A DNA stretch of 64,000 nt from Lycorma delicatula (GCF_047948215.1 NC_134456.1:60961029-61025028), one strand, 5' to 3'. Counted from the stretch's first letter, positions 46,691-58,746 are shown. A program made the numbers and translations. Notes: generated by a model from the letters alone, not told the origin.

Positions 46691-48836
46691 ACTAGCGGTC
46701 AGTTATTTTACACCGCTAGAAATATTTCAAACATGTTGTATATTTTAACGATGATAATATATTTATAATATATTTTATTAGTTGAATAAAAGATTCACCT
46801 TAATGTGCATTTATTATTATAAATGCATATTGAGCCAAAGTATTTGTAGGCGCTATAAAAACTTGCATTATTGTTATAAATATGCTATGCAGATGGCTTT
46901 AAATATTTATTATATCTTGTTAATAACGTGAACGTCCGTGACCGTAAATATGCAATATCTTAAGTACAACAATCATTTTTTCATTCAAACATAAGCGTGA
47001 ATTGTTTGTCAAACACACACTATGCAATTGTTCAATGGCTACAGGTAATAAACGATTTCGATCAACTTTAATTAAACTTAGAGTGGTGCATTACAAACGA
47101 ATATTTAGTTAACTAATACGGCTTATGGAACGTACATAAAAATAGTTAAATCATTATTTCTGGAAGCAATAAAAGTAAAGGCATGCAGTTCTTTTTGCAG
47201 ATTTAGAATTTAGAGGATTTAAAAATGCGATTTATTGCTTTCAAGTTGTTATTTATTCGTAAATAATCTGCATAATTTTATGTAAGTTTTTAACATCTAT
47301 TTACAATGAAAACTTTTCTTAAAATTCAGTCTACTTAGCGTTAATTATTTTCTGAATTGAAATCCAAATGAATCTTTATTAACGAATTAGATTGCAGAAC
47401 TAAATCATTCATCAAAGAAAGTAAATACGATCGGTCATAATAATTAAGAGCCTATATGTTACCGTTCAATCATACATTATATGCCGTTTGCTTTTAGGAG
47501 ATTTTAATCAGAAAATGTATAATTCGAGTGTTAAAATCCCTTTCATTAACTGAAAAATATCTGCAAAAATACAGATTTACATTCATAAAACAATTTAAAT
47601 TTGGATTAAAAGAAATTTCGTGGAAGATTAAATTGTTTTAATCGTTGAAAGATAAGATAAAACATAACACTTAAATTACTTGTTTTGAAATCGTTCTTCC
47701 GGCGGATCTTCAAATCTAATTATAGATCTCTTTCTTAATTTTTTACTGATGAAAATATTGTTACTAGCACCCGTTTTGAACAGATTTAAACTCTTTTTAA
47801 CCTTAAATAATGGATTAATATGTGTCCCTATCTTGCGTTTATTCGTTTAATATGCTTTTGACAATTAGTTTGCAATTTTCATACTGTTGTTAAATGTATT
47901 TAAAGCTTAATTTTATGTGTTACGTGCAAAATTGAATTTTTATTTACCGGTTAATGTGTTTCTATTTGTCTTATTTCTATCAGTAACAAATTTTCTATAA
48001 GTAAGATGTTGCATAGTGCTTGAACGGTTTCTTTCTGTGATGAATGTAGATTCCATCTGTCAGTACCTGTATTCTGTATTACATATTCGTAATCTGTATC
48101 TATATTGAGTTCAATCATTGAAATTCAATTCATGCACTCTTTGGTCTCTCTGTTAGTGTGTGTTTCGCAGTACTAGTAGTTTTGTATCTTTGAAGTTGCG
48201 TTTGAAGACTAGTAACACGTGGGTTTAAAAAATCAAGGGTTATCAACGAATTTCTGATAATTTTCGTAATTATATTTCTTTACTTTTTGTACTTTTTTTG
48301 TTTTTTTTAATGAAGAAAAACTAAAAGAAAGTACTATAATAAAATAACATAAATGATTGCTATATTACGTGTTCTTAAACGAAAAACGTTCTAAAACAAT
48401 ATTACTTAATTTTAACGTAGATTACAAGGCTGATATTGTAGACAGTTGCTGGTAAGATAATGAGCTGCTTTATCAAATTTCTTACACGAGTTGTTAGACA
48501 TCGTATACACTGGCGCAAAATATTAATACTTTTTATTTACCATATCACCTTATAAGCGATAAAAATGTTGTTTTATTTATTTTTATATAAATTTTGTTTC
48601 TCAGATCATTAAAACGAATATATTTTTTCTTCTTCTAATTTTAAAAATAATCATTCCTGTTTGAATTGTTTGTTGATTTTTCCAAAATCTGGAAAACCAC
48701 TGGTAAAAAACCTAAAATTGTCATATATGATGGGAATTCTAATTCAAATTTAATCCAAGATACAGTGCAACAGGCGTAGTCTTCTGAATGGCTTTGTGTG
48801 CTTTATTTGTAGTTTTGAAAGCTACTGAAAAAGGAG
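46691..48836. other. A+T-rich DNA, no feature seen
   Basis: A mildly G+C-richer patch at 48.0-48.25 kb has no frame, repeat or recognised signal. Confidence 0.5.
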
Positions 48837-48883
48837 TTGTGTGTGTGTGTGTGTGTTTGTATATATATATATATATATATATT
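48837..48883. repeat. Compound (GT)n(AT)n microsatellite
   Basis: GT units followed by ttt, gt and then AT units. Confidence 0.95.
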
Positions 48884-49284
48884 GCTGAATTCGTTTATTT
48901 ACAATCAGTTTCCATATTGAAGCTATAATTAAGTTGTATGACAGATTGTCATTTGAAATATGACCATCCAGTGATAATCCTCAACAAATACAAAAACAAT
49001 TAATAAATACAAGGCAAATACTATGAATAAATACTAGTAACTACAAAAAAACGTGATAATATTTGATAATGTTTGAGAATATAATTAAATATCTTTACAC
49101 CATTAATCAAGTGGCGCAGTAAACAGAACAGCAATAAACAAATCATTAACTTTAAATAGAACAGCAATAAATGAAACATTAACTTTAAGTTACCCATAAG
49201 ATAAACAATAAACGTAAGCTTCCATAAATTTGATAACGGGGAATAAAACAAAAATAATTATAAAAAGTGGTACTCCAACAAACC
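48884..49284. other. A+T-rich DNA, 3' flank or UTR of the jockey element
   Basis: No coding frame with a domain. It contains two copies of a short word, agaacagcaataaa (about 49124-49138 and 49158-49171). It may include the LINE 3' UTR. Confidence 0.4.
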
Positions 49285-50894
49285 AGATCATCATAACGGT
49301 ACATCAACCAGATCAGACAGACGGATTCTTTTCAGCCTTCTAACGGTCTCACTGTTTTCAAATAAATTTAAAGCTAGATGATTAACATGCTTTTCCAACC
49401 TGGACACATACCTCCGCTTGGGTTATGTTCCGTAATATTTTATTCAGGAACCGTTGAATGGTCTCCATATTGTTGTTATGGGTTGTGCCCCAGAGTTCAA
49501 TTCAGTAAGTCCAATGGCTTCAAGAAAGCCTTGTAAACCAAACTTTTTTTGTATAAAAAATGTTGAGATCCCTTACCCTATATCCAGCATTAATGTCAGA
49601 CAATTTCCTTTTCTCCCGTTTATGATCTCTCCAAGTTAAACTGTGGTCAAGGTAAAAGCCCAGATACTTTACCTTATGACATGAAGTATTCTCATACCGT
49701 TTAAATGAACTTTAGGGTAATCTCATCGTGGATGTTTCGTGGCTAGACTTTGTCGGATTTACCTTTATTCTCCATTTAAGTAGCCAACACTGAAAGCATC
49801 CAATGCAGATTGTAATTTCTCTGAGGCTGTATTCGGGCTACTGGCAACCGCCAAGATTGCCGTATCATCTGCGTATGAAGTAGCTGCATAGGATTAAGTA
49901 ATAAGGTTGTGGCTGGTACAATTTTAATTTGCAAAGAAGACCAGGCAACCAGACTTTATCAAATGCTTGTTCACGTCCAAAAAGGCCACCAAACAATACC
50001 TTTTCTCTTCTAGACATCTGACGATAACACTAGTAACGCTATAGCTTTGTTCCGCTGTTGAATGACCATCCCTAAGTTGAATTGATGCTCGGGTATCACA
50101 CCTTCGCTTTCTAACACGGGCCAGAATCTACGCAGGAACAATTTCCCAAATATTTTAGATAAAATCGGTAGTAGGCTTTTAGGCCTATACGAAGATACTT
50201 CCTGTTAACCTTTGCCAGGTTTCAAGACAGTCGTTATCTGTAGTATTTTCTATTTGGATGGGTAGTAAGTTTTCCTAAGGATTTCATTAAGTATTCGTAA
50301 TTTACGTATGTCAGAAATAGTTTTAGACGGTAGTCTAGATATCATTCTGTGCGTAATGCAGTCAAACTCTGAAGCCTTTCGTATATTCTTAATCCTCTTC
50401 ACTTCTTTTAAAGAGGATGGAGATAACCCATATGCTATCTTCGTGAATGGCCTCAAAGGAAAACATAAAGGAATTGAGTTATTTAAGAAGTCACTAATCT
50501 CCATTCGATACCTCCTTGCATCTCATGCGGCTGGAACACCTTGCCTAGGTGCGTAACGATCAGGCACTTTGGCTGTCGTTACAGACCCACTCATTAGCCG
50601 TCTTTAATGAAGTGAATGCGGTTGGTGGTCGCTTGAAGTTTTCCGTCACCTTCCATAAAGAATGATCATTTCACTTCAGGGAAGATATACTTTCAACGTA
50701 TTGTTTAAATGATTCATTACTGCGCATATTTAGTAGTACCTTCAATCTGCAGGCCATCCTGCTCATTGCCACCCTGTCCTTAGGCCTCCCGAACAGTTAT
50801 CATCTCCTTCTAAATTTTCTTTCTCTTTTTTCTAACTAGTTTCATAATCTCCCGGTGATAATTCGCGTCTTTTCATATTCCTATTTTCTTTTGT

Positions 50895-50938
50895 AGTCGT
50901 ATTGTAGTTAGACTCCTCATTCTAACTACAATACGACT
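50895..50938. repeat. Perfect 18-bp hairpin inside the ORF2 relic
   Basis: agtcgtattgtagttaga pairs exactly with tctaactacaatacgact around the 8-base loop ctcctcat. Perfect pairing inside an otherwise heavily mutated element suggests a recent template-switch event. Confidence 0.93.
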
Positions 50939-51020
50939 TCCAGTCCATTCTATTGTAAAAAAAACAGGGATCCCTTTTTTCTCATAATCATGGTAATAAT
51001 TATCTTCTGATAATTAGTAC

Positions 51021-51068
51021 AGGCAAGTGATCCGACATGATTCTGTATAGGCGAGTGATCCGACATGA
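51021..51068 (-). repeat. 28-bp tandem duplication of the endonuclease SDHSP motif
   Basis: aggcRagtgatccgacatga occurs twice, 28 bases apart, with one difference. On the coding strand the unit carries the SDHSP catalytic motif, so the motif appears twice and the frame shifts after it. Confidence 0.9.
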
Positions 51069-51649
51069 AATCGCAGTTGTTTTTCACAACAGTATAAATA
51101 GGCGATACTCCCGAGCCGACATAAAAATCCATCAAGTCAAGATTTGTAGGCCAATAGGTTTCTTGATGCCCATAGATAACGTGTAGTTGCATCCTTTCGA
51201 TAGGCACCGTCAGGGCCCTTCCGAAGGTAGTTTTAAACCGTGATCCCCAGAATACATTCTTCGCGTTCCAGTCACCTCCCGGAATGAATTGGCACCAGCG
51301 AGCTAAAAAGTATTCAAAAACATGTCACTGGTTACGGCCTGGAGAGAGGGACAGTAGATAGTCTAATAATCCCTAACCGGTCCAAAATTTCAATTGAGGA
51401 TGCTGAATGCCGTAGTTCATTTTTACCACCATCACATTACTCCATGTGCCCTGACATCTGGTTGGTTGGGTGTGTACAATGAACAATCTCTAATGTTCAA
51501 ATAGTTTCTGTTAGTAAAATGAGATTCTGATATAAGGACGACGTCTAGCAGTTCACAGACGATCAGCATCTCCAGTTCCTCCCTTCGGTTCAATACACCA
51601 TTAACATTCTACATTGCTATTTTTAGGTAATTTCTATCAACAAATTTTA

Positions 51650-52848
51650 GAAATTACCTTTTTTAGCAAAACCAGGACGTTCCCAGTCTGTTGCATCAAA
51701 AACTCAATGTTACTCATTAGCTCTCAAATTTACCTAGTGAAATTGAACTCTTCAATCCCATCAATGCTTCAGCGAAGAATTGGGGATGAGGATTGAAATG
51801 TTTATTGAAAGAGTCATTGTTATTATTATTCAGATTTCTCATAGTCCTCTATCCTAAAGACAGGAAATCACCATGGTCACGGTTATAGGATTTGTCTCTT
51901 GTACCCTGGGATCTCAGGATCCAAGAGACCCTTAGATCTCAGATTGTTCATCAGAGGATAACTCATCCTCTTTTTACCTTTTCTTTCTATGATCTCTTAA
52001 TAAATCTTGCCACCTTTATAATTTGCAGGATGATCCTCATAGAATAAATCACAAATTACCAAAGCACTTCTATCTGTCTTCTAGCAGTCAGCGTTTTTGT
52101 GTCCTCCTGCACACTTCACACAGCGGTATGGTCTCATGCAGTTATTTCTAGTGTGACAGAACTGCTAATACCTCACACATGTACCAATCCTGGAACAATC
52201 TGGGATTTCAAATCTAACACAGCAGTTAGCTATGTACATTATTCTGAACACATCCCTATAATTATTCTTAGGTTCCAAGTTTCTTAAAAAAAAGTGGCCA
52301 ACGGCTCTTTTGTTACTCGGTGACAAGCGTTTATGATACTCCCTTCATTTTCAATCTCTTTCTGTATAAAATAAATTGGATCGAATGGTGAAAATTCTTT
52401 AAAACTACCTGAAATGACCTTTCATCAGGTCTTGTGAAGATATGTCTATTAGGTTATTTTCTCTAACCACATGAATTATTTTCTTGTAGCTCTTAATATC
52501 CTTCAACAGCAGTCGAAGTTGTTAATTTATTATTCCAACTCATATTCCTTCGAAATACTGTATAATATTATGGGAGGAGGTTTAACTTCTTCCTTTTGTG
52601 GAACAGCATTACTAGTCTCCACCATCGGTAGATGACCAAATCAATTGAAAGAGGAATGTAATTTTCAGGAATTGTGTTAGTTATCATTGGTGTGCGTAAC
52701 AACGGCACCGTTTGCCATGCGGACTGACTGTAATGGAATCTATAATATCAAAATTACTGCTACTTTCCCGAGGGCTACTCATATTTTCTATGATATCATC
52801 TCTATCATCTACCTTCATGATGACTTCTGTGGATCTCTTTTGGAACAT
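51650..52848 (-). pseudogene. Jockey-type ORF1 relic with CCHC zinc knuckle
   Basis: The frame opens with an ATG at 52848-52846 and gives 54 codons (MFQKRSTEVIMKVDDRD, then a Ser- and Asp-rich stretch) before a stop at 52684. Further downstream, at 52084-52122, the minus strand codes for CVKCAGGHKNADC, a canonical CX2CX4HX4C knuckle. It is preceded by FCHTRNNCMRPYR, the usual context of the tandem knuckles that end jockey ORF1 proteins. The protein would bind the element RNA. The middle is too decayed to follow. Confidence 0.75.
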
Positions 52849-52990
52849 TTTAATGGTCTACACTTCTGTTTACCTGGGTGTTGTTTATATTTACCGCTTT
52901 GCAGCTGATTGGTTGCTATGTGAAACAGCCTGAAGTTGGTACATAGCAACGTTTCGATTACTAGGTTGCCTAGCTTGTGCCTCACACTAT

Positions 52991-54056
52991 CAAAGTAACT
53001 AAAAAATAAAATCAAGTTCAAACAACATAAATCTTGCACAACAAATAATTAAAATTTCTGACTTAAAATCACAATCCATATAATAAATCACAAAATTTCA
53101 AAAAGAATCACATAAGTTATCTATCAACTTACTCTCACAGTAACAGCTTACCTCCATAAAGTTCTTAGGAAGAACAAATTCAAAATAATTAAAAATGACT
53201 AGTTTATATTTTAAAAATTTAATTATAGCTTACACTGATGAAAATAATAGTATGCATTGAATGGTATAATTTACACTTAATTTAGAATAAAAAATGTTTT
53301 CATAGTAATTATTTTATTCTTATAATTAATTTCTAAAATATGAAATAACTACATTTCGTGAAATTTAAAAAAGGTAGTATTGTTCATTTAAATTTTAAAT
53401 AGCATAAACAAAAAGAATAAACCGAGTGCCCTGTAAATTGGAAACAGTGTATAAAGCCTAATGCATAATTTCTTACAGAAAGTGGTACAATTATTTTTTG
53501 CTTATGGAATAACCTCTTCCATTCTTATTATGGTTGTGATAATATATATGAGTCGCAAGAGACATCATTTAAGAGTTGCTTATTCTAAGAGTGAGGATGG
53601 TTGATTGTATGATCATTCTAAAGTATCTTTTAGGGCTAAATTTTACCTGCATTTTGAAGGACTATAATATAACTTACGCAGTACATTATGCTATCGTGTT
53701 CTTGAATGGTTGCATATATTTGTGTCAAGTTGACTATAGCCGTTAGACATATAAACCAAAATAAAGACTTTCCATGTGAAGAACGTCCATTTTTTACAGA
53801 ATATTAAAACTGAATTTCTTCTATGCCTTTGTATGATTTTGAAAATATTTTGTTTTGTTTATTGTTATTCTAAGTGGTTTATTTTTCAGTTTTTTTATAT
53901 AACATTTTTGAGAATAAATTATTTCATAAAAGTGTTTGATTGAAAGATCTATAAATAGAACTTATACAAAATTGTTAAAAAAAAAATTGGTAAAATTCTT
54001 ATATGATTATGTTGGACAGGAATACTAATAATTGCACAAAATTCAGCAATGCTACT
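52991..54056. other. A+T-rich DNA, no feature seen
   Basis: Separates the jockey and RTE-like LINEs. No feature was recognised. Confidence 0.55.
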
Positions 54057-54299
54057 GACAATTATTTTTTTTTTTTTTGAGCTGCATCAAACCAGTCATT
54101 TGCAGCTCTCTAAGATTCCCTATCTAGTGCTAGTCATTTCATTTCAGTATACCCCCTACTTCCTACATCCCTAACAATTTGTTTTACATATTCCAAGCAT
54201 TGCCTGCCTACACAATTTTTTCCTTCTACCTGTCCCTCCAATATTAAAGCGACTATTCCATGATGCCTTAATATGTGGCCAATATGTCTGTGTCTTCTT

Positions 54300-55419
54300 T
54301 TAACTATATTTTTCCAAATGCTTCTTTCTTGATCTATTTACCTCTTCATTTGTCACTTTATCCACCCATCTGATTTTTAACATTCTCCTATAGCACCACA
54401 TTTCAAAAGCTTCTAATCTTTTCTTCTCAGATACTCCGATTGTCCAAGTTTCACTTCCATATAAAGCGACACTCCAAACATACACTTTCAAAAATCTTTT
54501 CCTGACATTTAAATTAATTTTTGATGTAAACAAATTATATTTCTGACTGAAGGCTTGTTTCGCCTGTGCTATTCGGCATTTTATATTGCTCCTGTTTCGT
54601 TCATCTTTAGTAATTCTACTTCCCAAATAACAAAATTCTTCTACCTCCATAATCTTTTCTCCTCCTATTTTCACATTCAGTGGTCCATCTTTGTTATTTC
54701 TACTATATTTCATTACTTTCGTTTTCTTCTTGTTTGTTTTCATGCGGTAGTTCTTGCGTTGGACTTCATCCTTGCAATTCATTGTTTCTTCTAAATCCTT
54801 TTTACTCTCAGCTAGAATTACTATATCATCAGCAAATTGTAGCATCTTTATCTTTTCACCTTGTACTGTTACTCCGAATCTAAATTGTTCTTTAACATCA
54901 TTTACTGCTAGTTCTTTGTAAAGATTAAAAAGTAACAGGGATAGAGAACATCCTAGTCGGACTCCCTTTCTTATTACGGCTACTTTCTTATGTTCTTCAA
55001 TTATTACTGTTGCTGTTTGGTTCCTGTAAATGTTAGCAATTGTTCTTCTATCTCTGAACTCTAATTTTTTTTTAAATGCTGAACATTTTATTCCAGTCTA
55101 TGTTATCGAATGCCTTTTCTAGGTTTATAAATGCCAAGTATGTTGGTTTGTTTTTCTTTACTATTAATCTGAGCCCTAAAATTGCTTCCTTTGTTCCTAT
55201 ACTTTTCCTGAAACCAAATTGGTCTTCTCCTAACACTTCTTCCACTCTCCTCTCAATTCTTCTGTACAGAATTCTGGTTAAGATTTTTGATGCATGACAA
55301 GTTAAGCTAATTGTTTTGTATTTTTCACATTTATCTGGTCCTGCTTTCTTTGGTATTATGACAATAACACTTTTTATGACATCTGACGGAACTTCCCCTT
55401 TTCTATAAATATTACACAC
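54300..55419 (-). pseudogene. RTE-like reverse transcriptase, one frameshift
   Basis: First frame (55419-55072): GEVPSDVIKSVIVIIPKKAG, then YKTISLTCHASKILTRILYR (fingers), EDQFGFRKSIGT and TYLAFINLEKAFDNIDWNKM (first catalytic Asp region normally FxDLEKAFD; here Asn replaces Asp in INLEK). A gain or loss in an A run near 55065-55075 breaks the frame. The next frame continues LEFRDRRTIANIYRNQTA, RKGVRLGCSLSLLLFNLY and LQFADDIVILAES, with the catalytic FADD at 54825-54836. The thumb follows: VEEFCYLGSRIT, KCRIAQAKQAF, SVALYGSETWT and LEAFEMWCYRRMLKIRW. The frame ends at 54300, short of the usual C-terminal helix region. This enzyme would copy RNA at the nicked target. Confidence 0.9.
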
Positions 55420-55601
55420 CAGTGTGTATAATCTATCAATCGCTTCCTCACCTGCACTGCGCAGTAATTCTACAGGTATTCCGTCTATTCACGAGCCTTT
55501 CTGCCATTTAAATCTTTTAATGCTCTCTTAAATTCAGATCTCAGTATTGTTTCTCCCATTTTATCCTCTTCAACCCTCACCTTCCTCTACAACACCATTT
55601 T

Positions 55602-55919
55602 CTAATTAATTTCCTCTGTATAACTCTTCAATATAGTCCACCCACCTATCAACTTTACTTTCATATTATAAATCAGTGTACCATCTTGATCTAACATATC
55701 ATTGGATTTTAATTTATGTACCCCAAAATTTTCCTTAACTTTCCTGTATGCTCCGTTTATTTTACCAATGTTCATTTGTCTTTCCACTTCTGAACAGTTT
55801 TCTTTAATCCACTCTTCTTTTGCTAGTTTGCACTTCCTGTTTATAGTATTTCTTAATTGTCGACAGTTCCTTTTACTTTCTTCATCACTAGCATTCTTAT
55901 ATTTTCTACGTTCATCCAT
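55602..55919 (-). pseudogene. Linker between endonuclease and polymerase of the RTE-like LINE
   Basis: A charged, lysine- and glutamate-rich open frame of 105 codons (DEESKRNCRQLRNTINRKC, then EEWIKENCSEVERQM) with likely helices, as found between the two enzyme domains in this type of LINE. It ends at a stop before the polymerase frame. Upstream, pieces such as TEFCMKYNLVIANTQF near 56.1 kb link it to the endonuclease across stops. Confidence 0.75.
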
Positions 55920-56134
55920 CAGCTGTAATATATCGTCTGAAACCCAAGGTTTTCAACCAGTTTTCTTTGTTCCACCTAAGTTCACTTCTGCTGATTTAAG
56001 AATTTCTTTTTTAACATTCTCCCATTCTTCTTGCAGTATCGCCTGGCTTTTTCCATGTGTATATTCTTCTATTATGATTTTTAAAATTGGGTGTTGGCAA
56101 TTACTAAATTATACTTCATGCAAAACTCTGTTAG

Positions 56135-56749
56135 TCAGTCCCCTCTTTCATTCCTTTTGCCAACACCCAGGAGGGAAATATTTCCTTCCTTGCCTTTTCC
56201 AATGCTTGCATTCCAATCTCCAACTATTATTAAATTTTCATCTGCTTTTACGTGTTTAATTGCTTCATCAATTTCTTCGTATACACAGTCTACCTCATCA
56301 TCATCATGGGCACTTGTAGGCATATAAATGTTAACAATCGTTGTCGGTTTAGGTTTTGATTTTATCCTTATTACAATGATTCTATCGCTATGCATTTTGA
56401 AATACTCTACTCTCTTCCCTATCTTCTTGTTCATTACGAAACCTACTCCTGCCTGCCCATTATTTGAAGCTGAGTTAATTATTCTAAAATCACCTGACTA
56501 AAAGTTATTTTCCTCTTCCTACCAAACCTCACTAATTCCTACTACATCTACATTTATCCTATCCATTTCCCTCTTTAAATTTTCTAACTTACCAACCTTT
56601 ATTAAAATTCTAACATTCCACGCTCCGACTCGTAGAATGTTATTTTTTAATTTTCTAGTAAATTCTTCCTTAGTAGTTCCCACCCGGAGATCTGAATGGG
56701 GGACAAGTTTACTTCCGTAATATTTTACCAAGGAAGGCGCCTCCATCAT
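56135..56749 (-). pseudogene. RTE-like apurinic-type endonuclease with two in-frame stops
   Basis: The frame starts near the ATG pair at 56749 (MMEAPSLVKYYGSKLVPHSD) and continues LRVGAWNVRILIKVGKLENL (the conserved WNVR start of the domain) and INVDVVGISEVW with the catalytic Glu. Two TAG codons follow in the same frame (first at 56516-56518). It resumes with NNGQAGVGFVMNKKIGKRVE, RIIVIRIKSKPKPTTIVNIY, YMPTSAHDDDEVDCVYEEID, then LIIVGDWNASIGKG with the Asp/Asn pair and LLGVGKRNERGD before a stop at 56132-56134. The final SDHR-type motif is not seen in this frame. The enzyme would nick target DNA to start reverse transcription. Confidence 0.88.
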
Positions 56750-57058
56750 TACTATATGAAAATGCAGAAAGCTACATTTTCTTGGAAAAAAAGTAGCTGT
56801 AGTTTACCATTGCTTTCAGCTGCGCAGTACTCAGAGGACTGAGTGATGTTGATTTGGCCGTTTAAGTCGTCCTGACCTACGCCCTTAACAACTACTGAAA
56901 GAGCTGCTGCCCTCTTTCAGGAATTATTCCTTAGTCTGGCTCTCAACAGATACCTCTCCGATATGGTTGCACCTTCGGTCCAGCTACTCTGTATCACTGA
57001 GCACTCAAGACTCCTCATCAACGGCAAGGTCTCATGATTCATAGAGTGAGGACAATTA

Positions 57059-58609
57059 ATATAAATCTTAAGAAAAAAATTTAAGTTTTAAGTTATTTAT
57101 ATTTTCGGTTATATTTTTTTAATATTGGTCATAAAAACATTATATTGATGCAATATCGAGATTTTATTCTAAATAACCAACAGTTCACTCATTATATTTT
57201 TTTCCAAGAAAGTTGTATGTTTACTACAAAATTAAATTCATTTAGTGTTGTTCCTGAAAGTAAAAAAAAAAAAATCATTTATGATTTACCGATTTAATTC
57301 TATATGAATATATCCCATTCCATTTTAAATTACATGGGTGAGTTTTATCATCGTATTTACGATACGTTTTAGAAAAACAACATTCATCTACACAAAAATA
57401 TGTAGGCTAATTGAAAATATTAATTACTTATCTATGTACGAATACGAACATTTAGGAAAGATTTCATTCACGAATCGTTAATTTGAGAAGTAATAATATA
57501 TTTTTTTTGTAATTTTGGCATGAATTATATCCCTTCAGCGCTATATCCTCCTTTTCGAAAATGTTTTATTAAAATTTTGAATCTTGAGAAATACGAGGTA
57601 TTCTAATTGCATTCTAGGTTCTTAAATTCACAAATTAATAAAGATCTGTTAAAACTAGACTAGTCAGTTTATCTAATAAAAAAAAAATTTTTTTCTTAAA
57701 AATTATTCAAAATTTTTTTCGAAAACTGTTAACCCAAGAATTAGAAGATTGAATTTTACACTATTGTCCGTTGATCTAAACGTCTTAAGATAAGTTTACA
57801 CGGAAAAATTAAAATTTTTGTCCAAATCACAATTTGTGTTCGGCTGGTTTAATTTACATTATATCTTTTGATAAAAATAAAGAAAACTTGAAAATACACC
57901 AGTCTACTTTTTTTAAATTTAAATTACAGTTCGCTAGAAATATTAAAAATTTCCTTTGAGTAGTTGGTTTCTTTACTTTTTTGAAGAACATTTTTTTTTA
58001 ACTTTACATGGTGTAACTTGATCCACAAAATGGAGGATTGTTTTTATTTTCATTTTATTCTAATATTTCTGAAAATATCTGAGTGATTTAATACGCATAA
58101 CCACAATTAAAACTTTTGTGTGAGGAAAATTTTAATTCAATATTAAAAAACAAAAAAAAAATACAAAAAAATCAGAAATTTTCGTAAAAATTAATGGACT
58201 GTAACTCCATTCTTATCATCTATATAATATCAGACAATGTAAACATATAGAGATTGATGATTGTTATTTTTCAGCTTTTTTTCCCCGATACGATACGATG
58301 TCTGAAGTAATATTAATTTCTACCATTCATCCGAAAGATTTTGTATTTCATTCAAAGTTGGCATTTTTCCATAATATTCATACCTCAACATATAAAAAGT
58401 ATGGCAATTGTAATTTGTCGTCAGCCTGTAATTAAAAATATAAATAAATAAATATTTTCCGAAAAACCTTTTTGTAATTGTTACCCTTTTGAAAACAATC
58501 ATGTTATCAGATTTAAAAATTTAAAAAAAAAAATATTTTTTTGAATATTTTTTAATCATCTTTCGAGAATGAAAATTTAAATTAAAACAAAGTTTCTTTC
58601 ATTTCACGA
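57059..58609. other. A+T-rich DNA, no feature seen
   Basis: No supported feature. The minus-strand frame at 58.32-58.50 kb has no domain. Confidence 0.5.
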
Positions 58610-58746
58610 ATTTCAGTAATAATTTAAAGTAATAGTAATTTAAAGTATAATTTCAGTATAATTTAAAGTAGTATTTAAAGTATTTAATAATTAAAGTATA
58701 CTTAATTTTAAGTATAGTAAGTATAATTTAAAGTATTAAAGTATTT
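58610..58746. repeat. Degenerate tandem repeat of aatttaaagtat-like units
   Basis: The word taatttaaagta and close variants (agtataattt, tatttaaagta, ttaaagtata) recur about ten times within 137 bases at irregular spacing. Confidence 0.8.

Larger units (their letters stand above)
49291..51640 (-). pseudogene. Jockey-type ORF2: endonuclease and reverse transcriptase relic
   Basis: Endonuclease: NVNGVLNRREELEML, then LISESHFT (catalytic Glu, near 51.52 kb), GGDWNAKNVFWGSR (Asp/Asn pair), NLDLMDFYVGSGVS and SDHSP (catalytic Asp-His, 51.05-51.07 kb). Reverse transcriptase: YRPISLLPILSKIF-like codons near 50.18 kb, RRFWPVLESEGVIPEHQFN, FLDVNKAFDKVWLPGLLCK, a deletion, then YADDTAILAVASS with the catalytic YADD at 49864-49875. 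Thumb and C-terminus: KVKYLGFYLDHSLTWRDH, FLNKILRNIT, HVNHLALNLFENSETVRRLK and a stop. Several stops (for example TAG in place of Trp just before the first Asn) and frame changes make it inactive. In life it would cut target DNA and copy the element RNA. Confidence 0.88.
49285..52990 (-). mobile_element. Decayed, near full-length jockey-type LINE
   Basis: From right to left on the minus strand: a 5' leader with aaccaatcag, an ORF1 N-terminus opening at about 52848, ORF1 zinc knuckles near 52.1 kb, then ORF2 with an apurinic-type endonuclease (51.6-50.95 kb), a reverse transcriptase (about 50.25-49.8 kb) and a C-terminal domain ending at 49291. The order ORF1 (CCHC), endonuclease, reverse transcriptase, C-terminal domain is that of jockey-clade non-LTR retrotransposons. 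All frames are broken by stops and small indels. Part of the polymerase between the DxxKAFDKVW segment and YADD has been lost. No target-site duplication was identified. The repeated C-terminal signature ties it to the fragments at 17.5 and 19 kb. Confidence 0.88.
54065..57050 (-). mobile_element. Near full-length RTE-like LINE
   Basis: On the minus strand the element begins at 57050 with ctcactctatgaa, has a leader of about 300 bases, an endonuclease region, a reverse transcriptase, a short 3' UTR and an A-run tail (the T run at 54065-54080). The word gacaatta flanks both ends (54057-54064 and 57051-57058), a plausible short target-site duplication. The single-frame layout (endonuclease then polymerase, no separate ORF1, short 3' UTR, about 3 kb) fits RTE-type LINEs, whose endonuclease is often labelled craniofacial-development-protein-2-like. 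Clade assignment is by eye. It is inactivated by two in-frame TAG codons in the endonuclease, further stops and indels in the linker and an A-run frameshift in the polymerase, but it is much better preserved than any other element here. Confidence 0.9.

Noticed and set aside
49454..50556. Short plus-strand frames over the jockey relic (49454-49639, 50308-50556)
   Set aside because: Antisense shadows of ORF2; the minus strand carries the YADD and endonuclease motifs.
54555..54883. Plus-strand frames of 67-79 codons
   Set aside because: Antisense to the reverse transcriptase palm and thumb of the RTE-like LINE.
55702..56327. Long plus-strand frames (up to 185 codons) rich in Phe, Ser and Leu
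   Set aside because: They lie antisense to the RTE-like LINE coding strand and show no domain.
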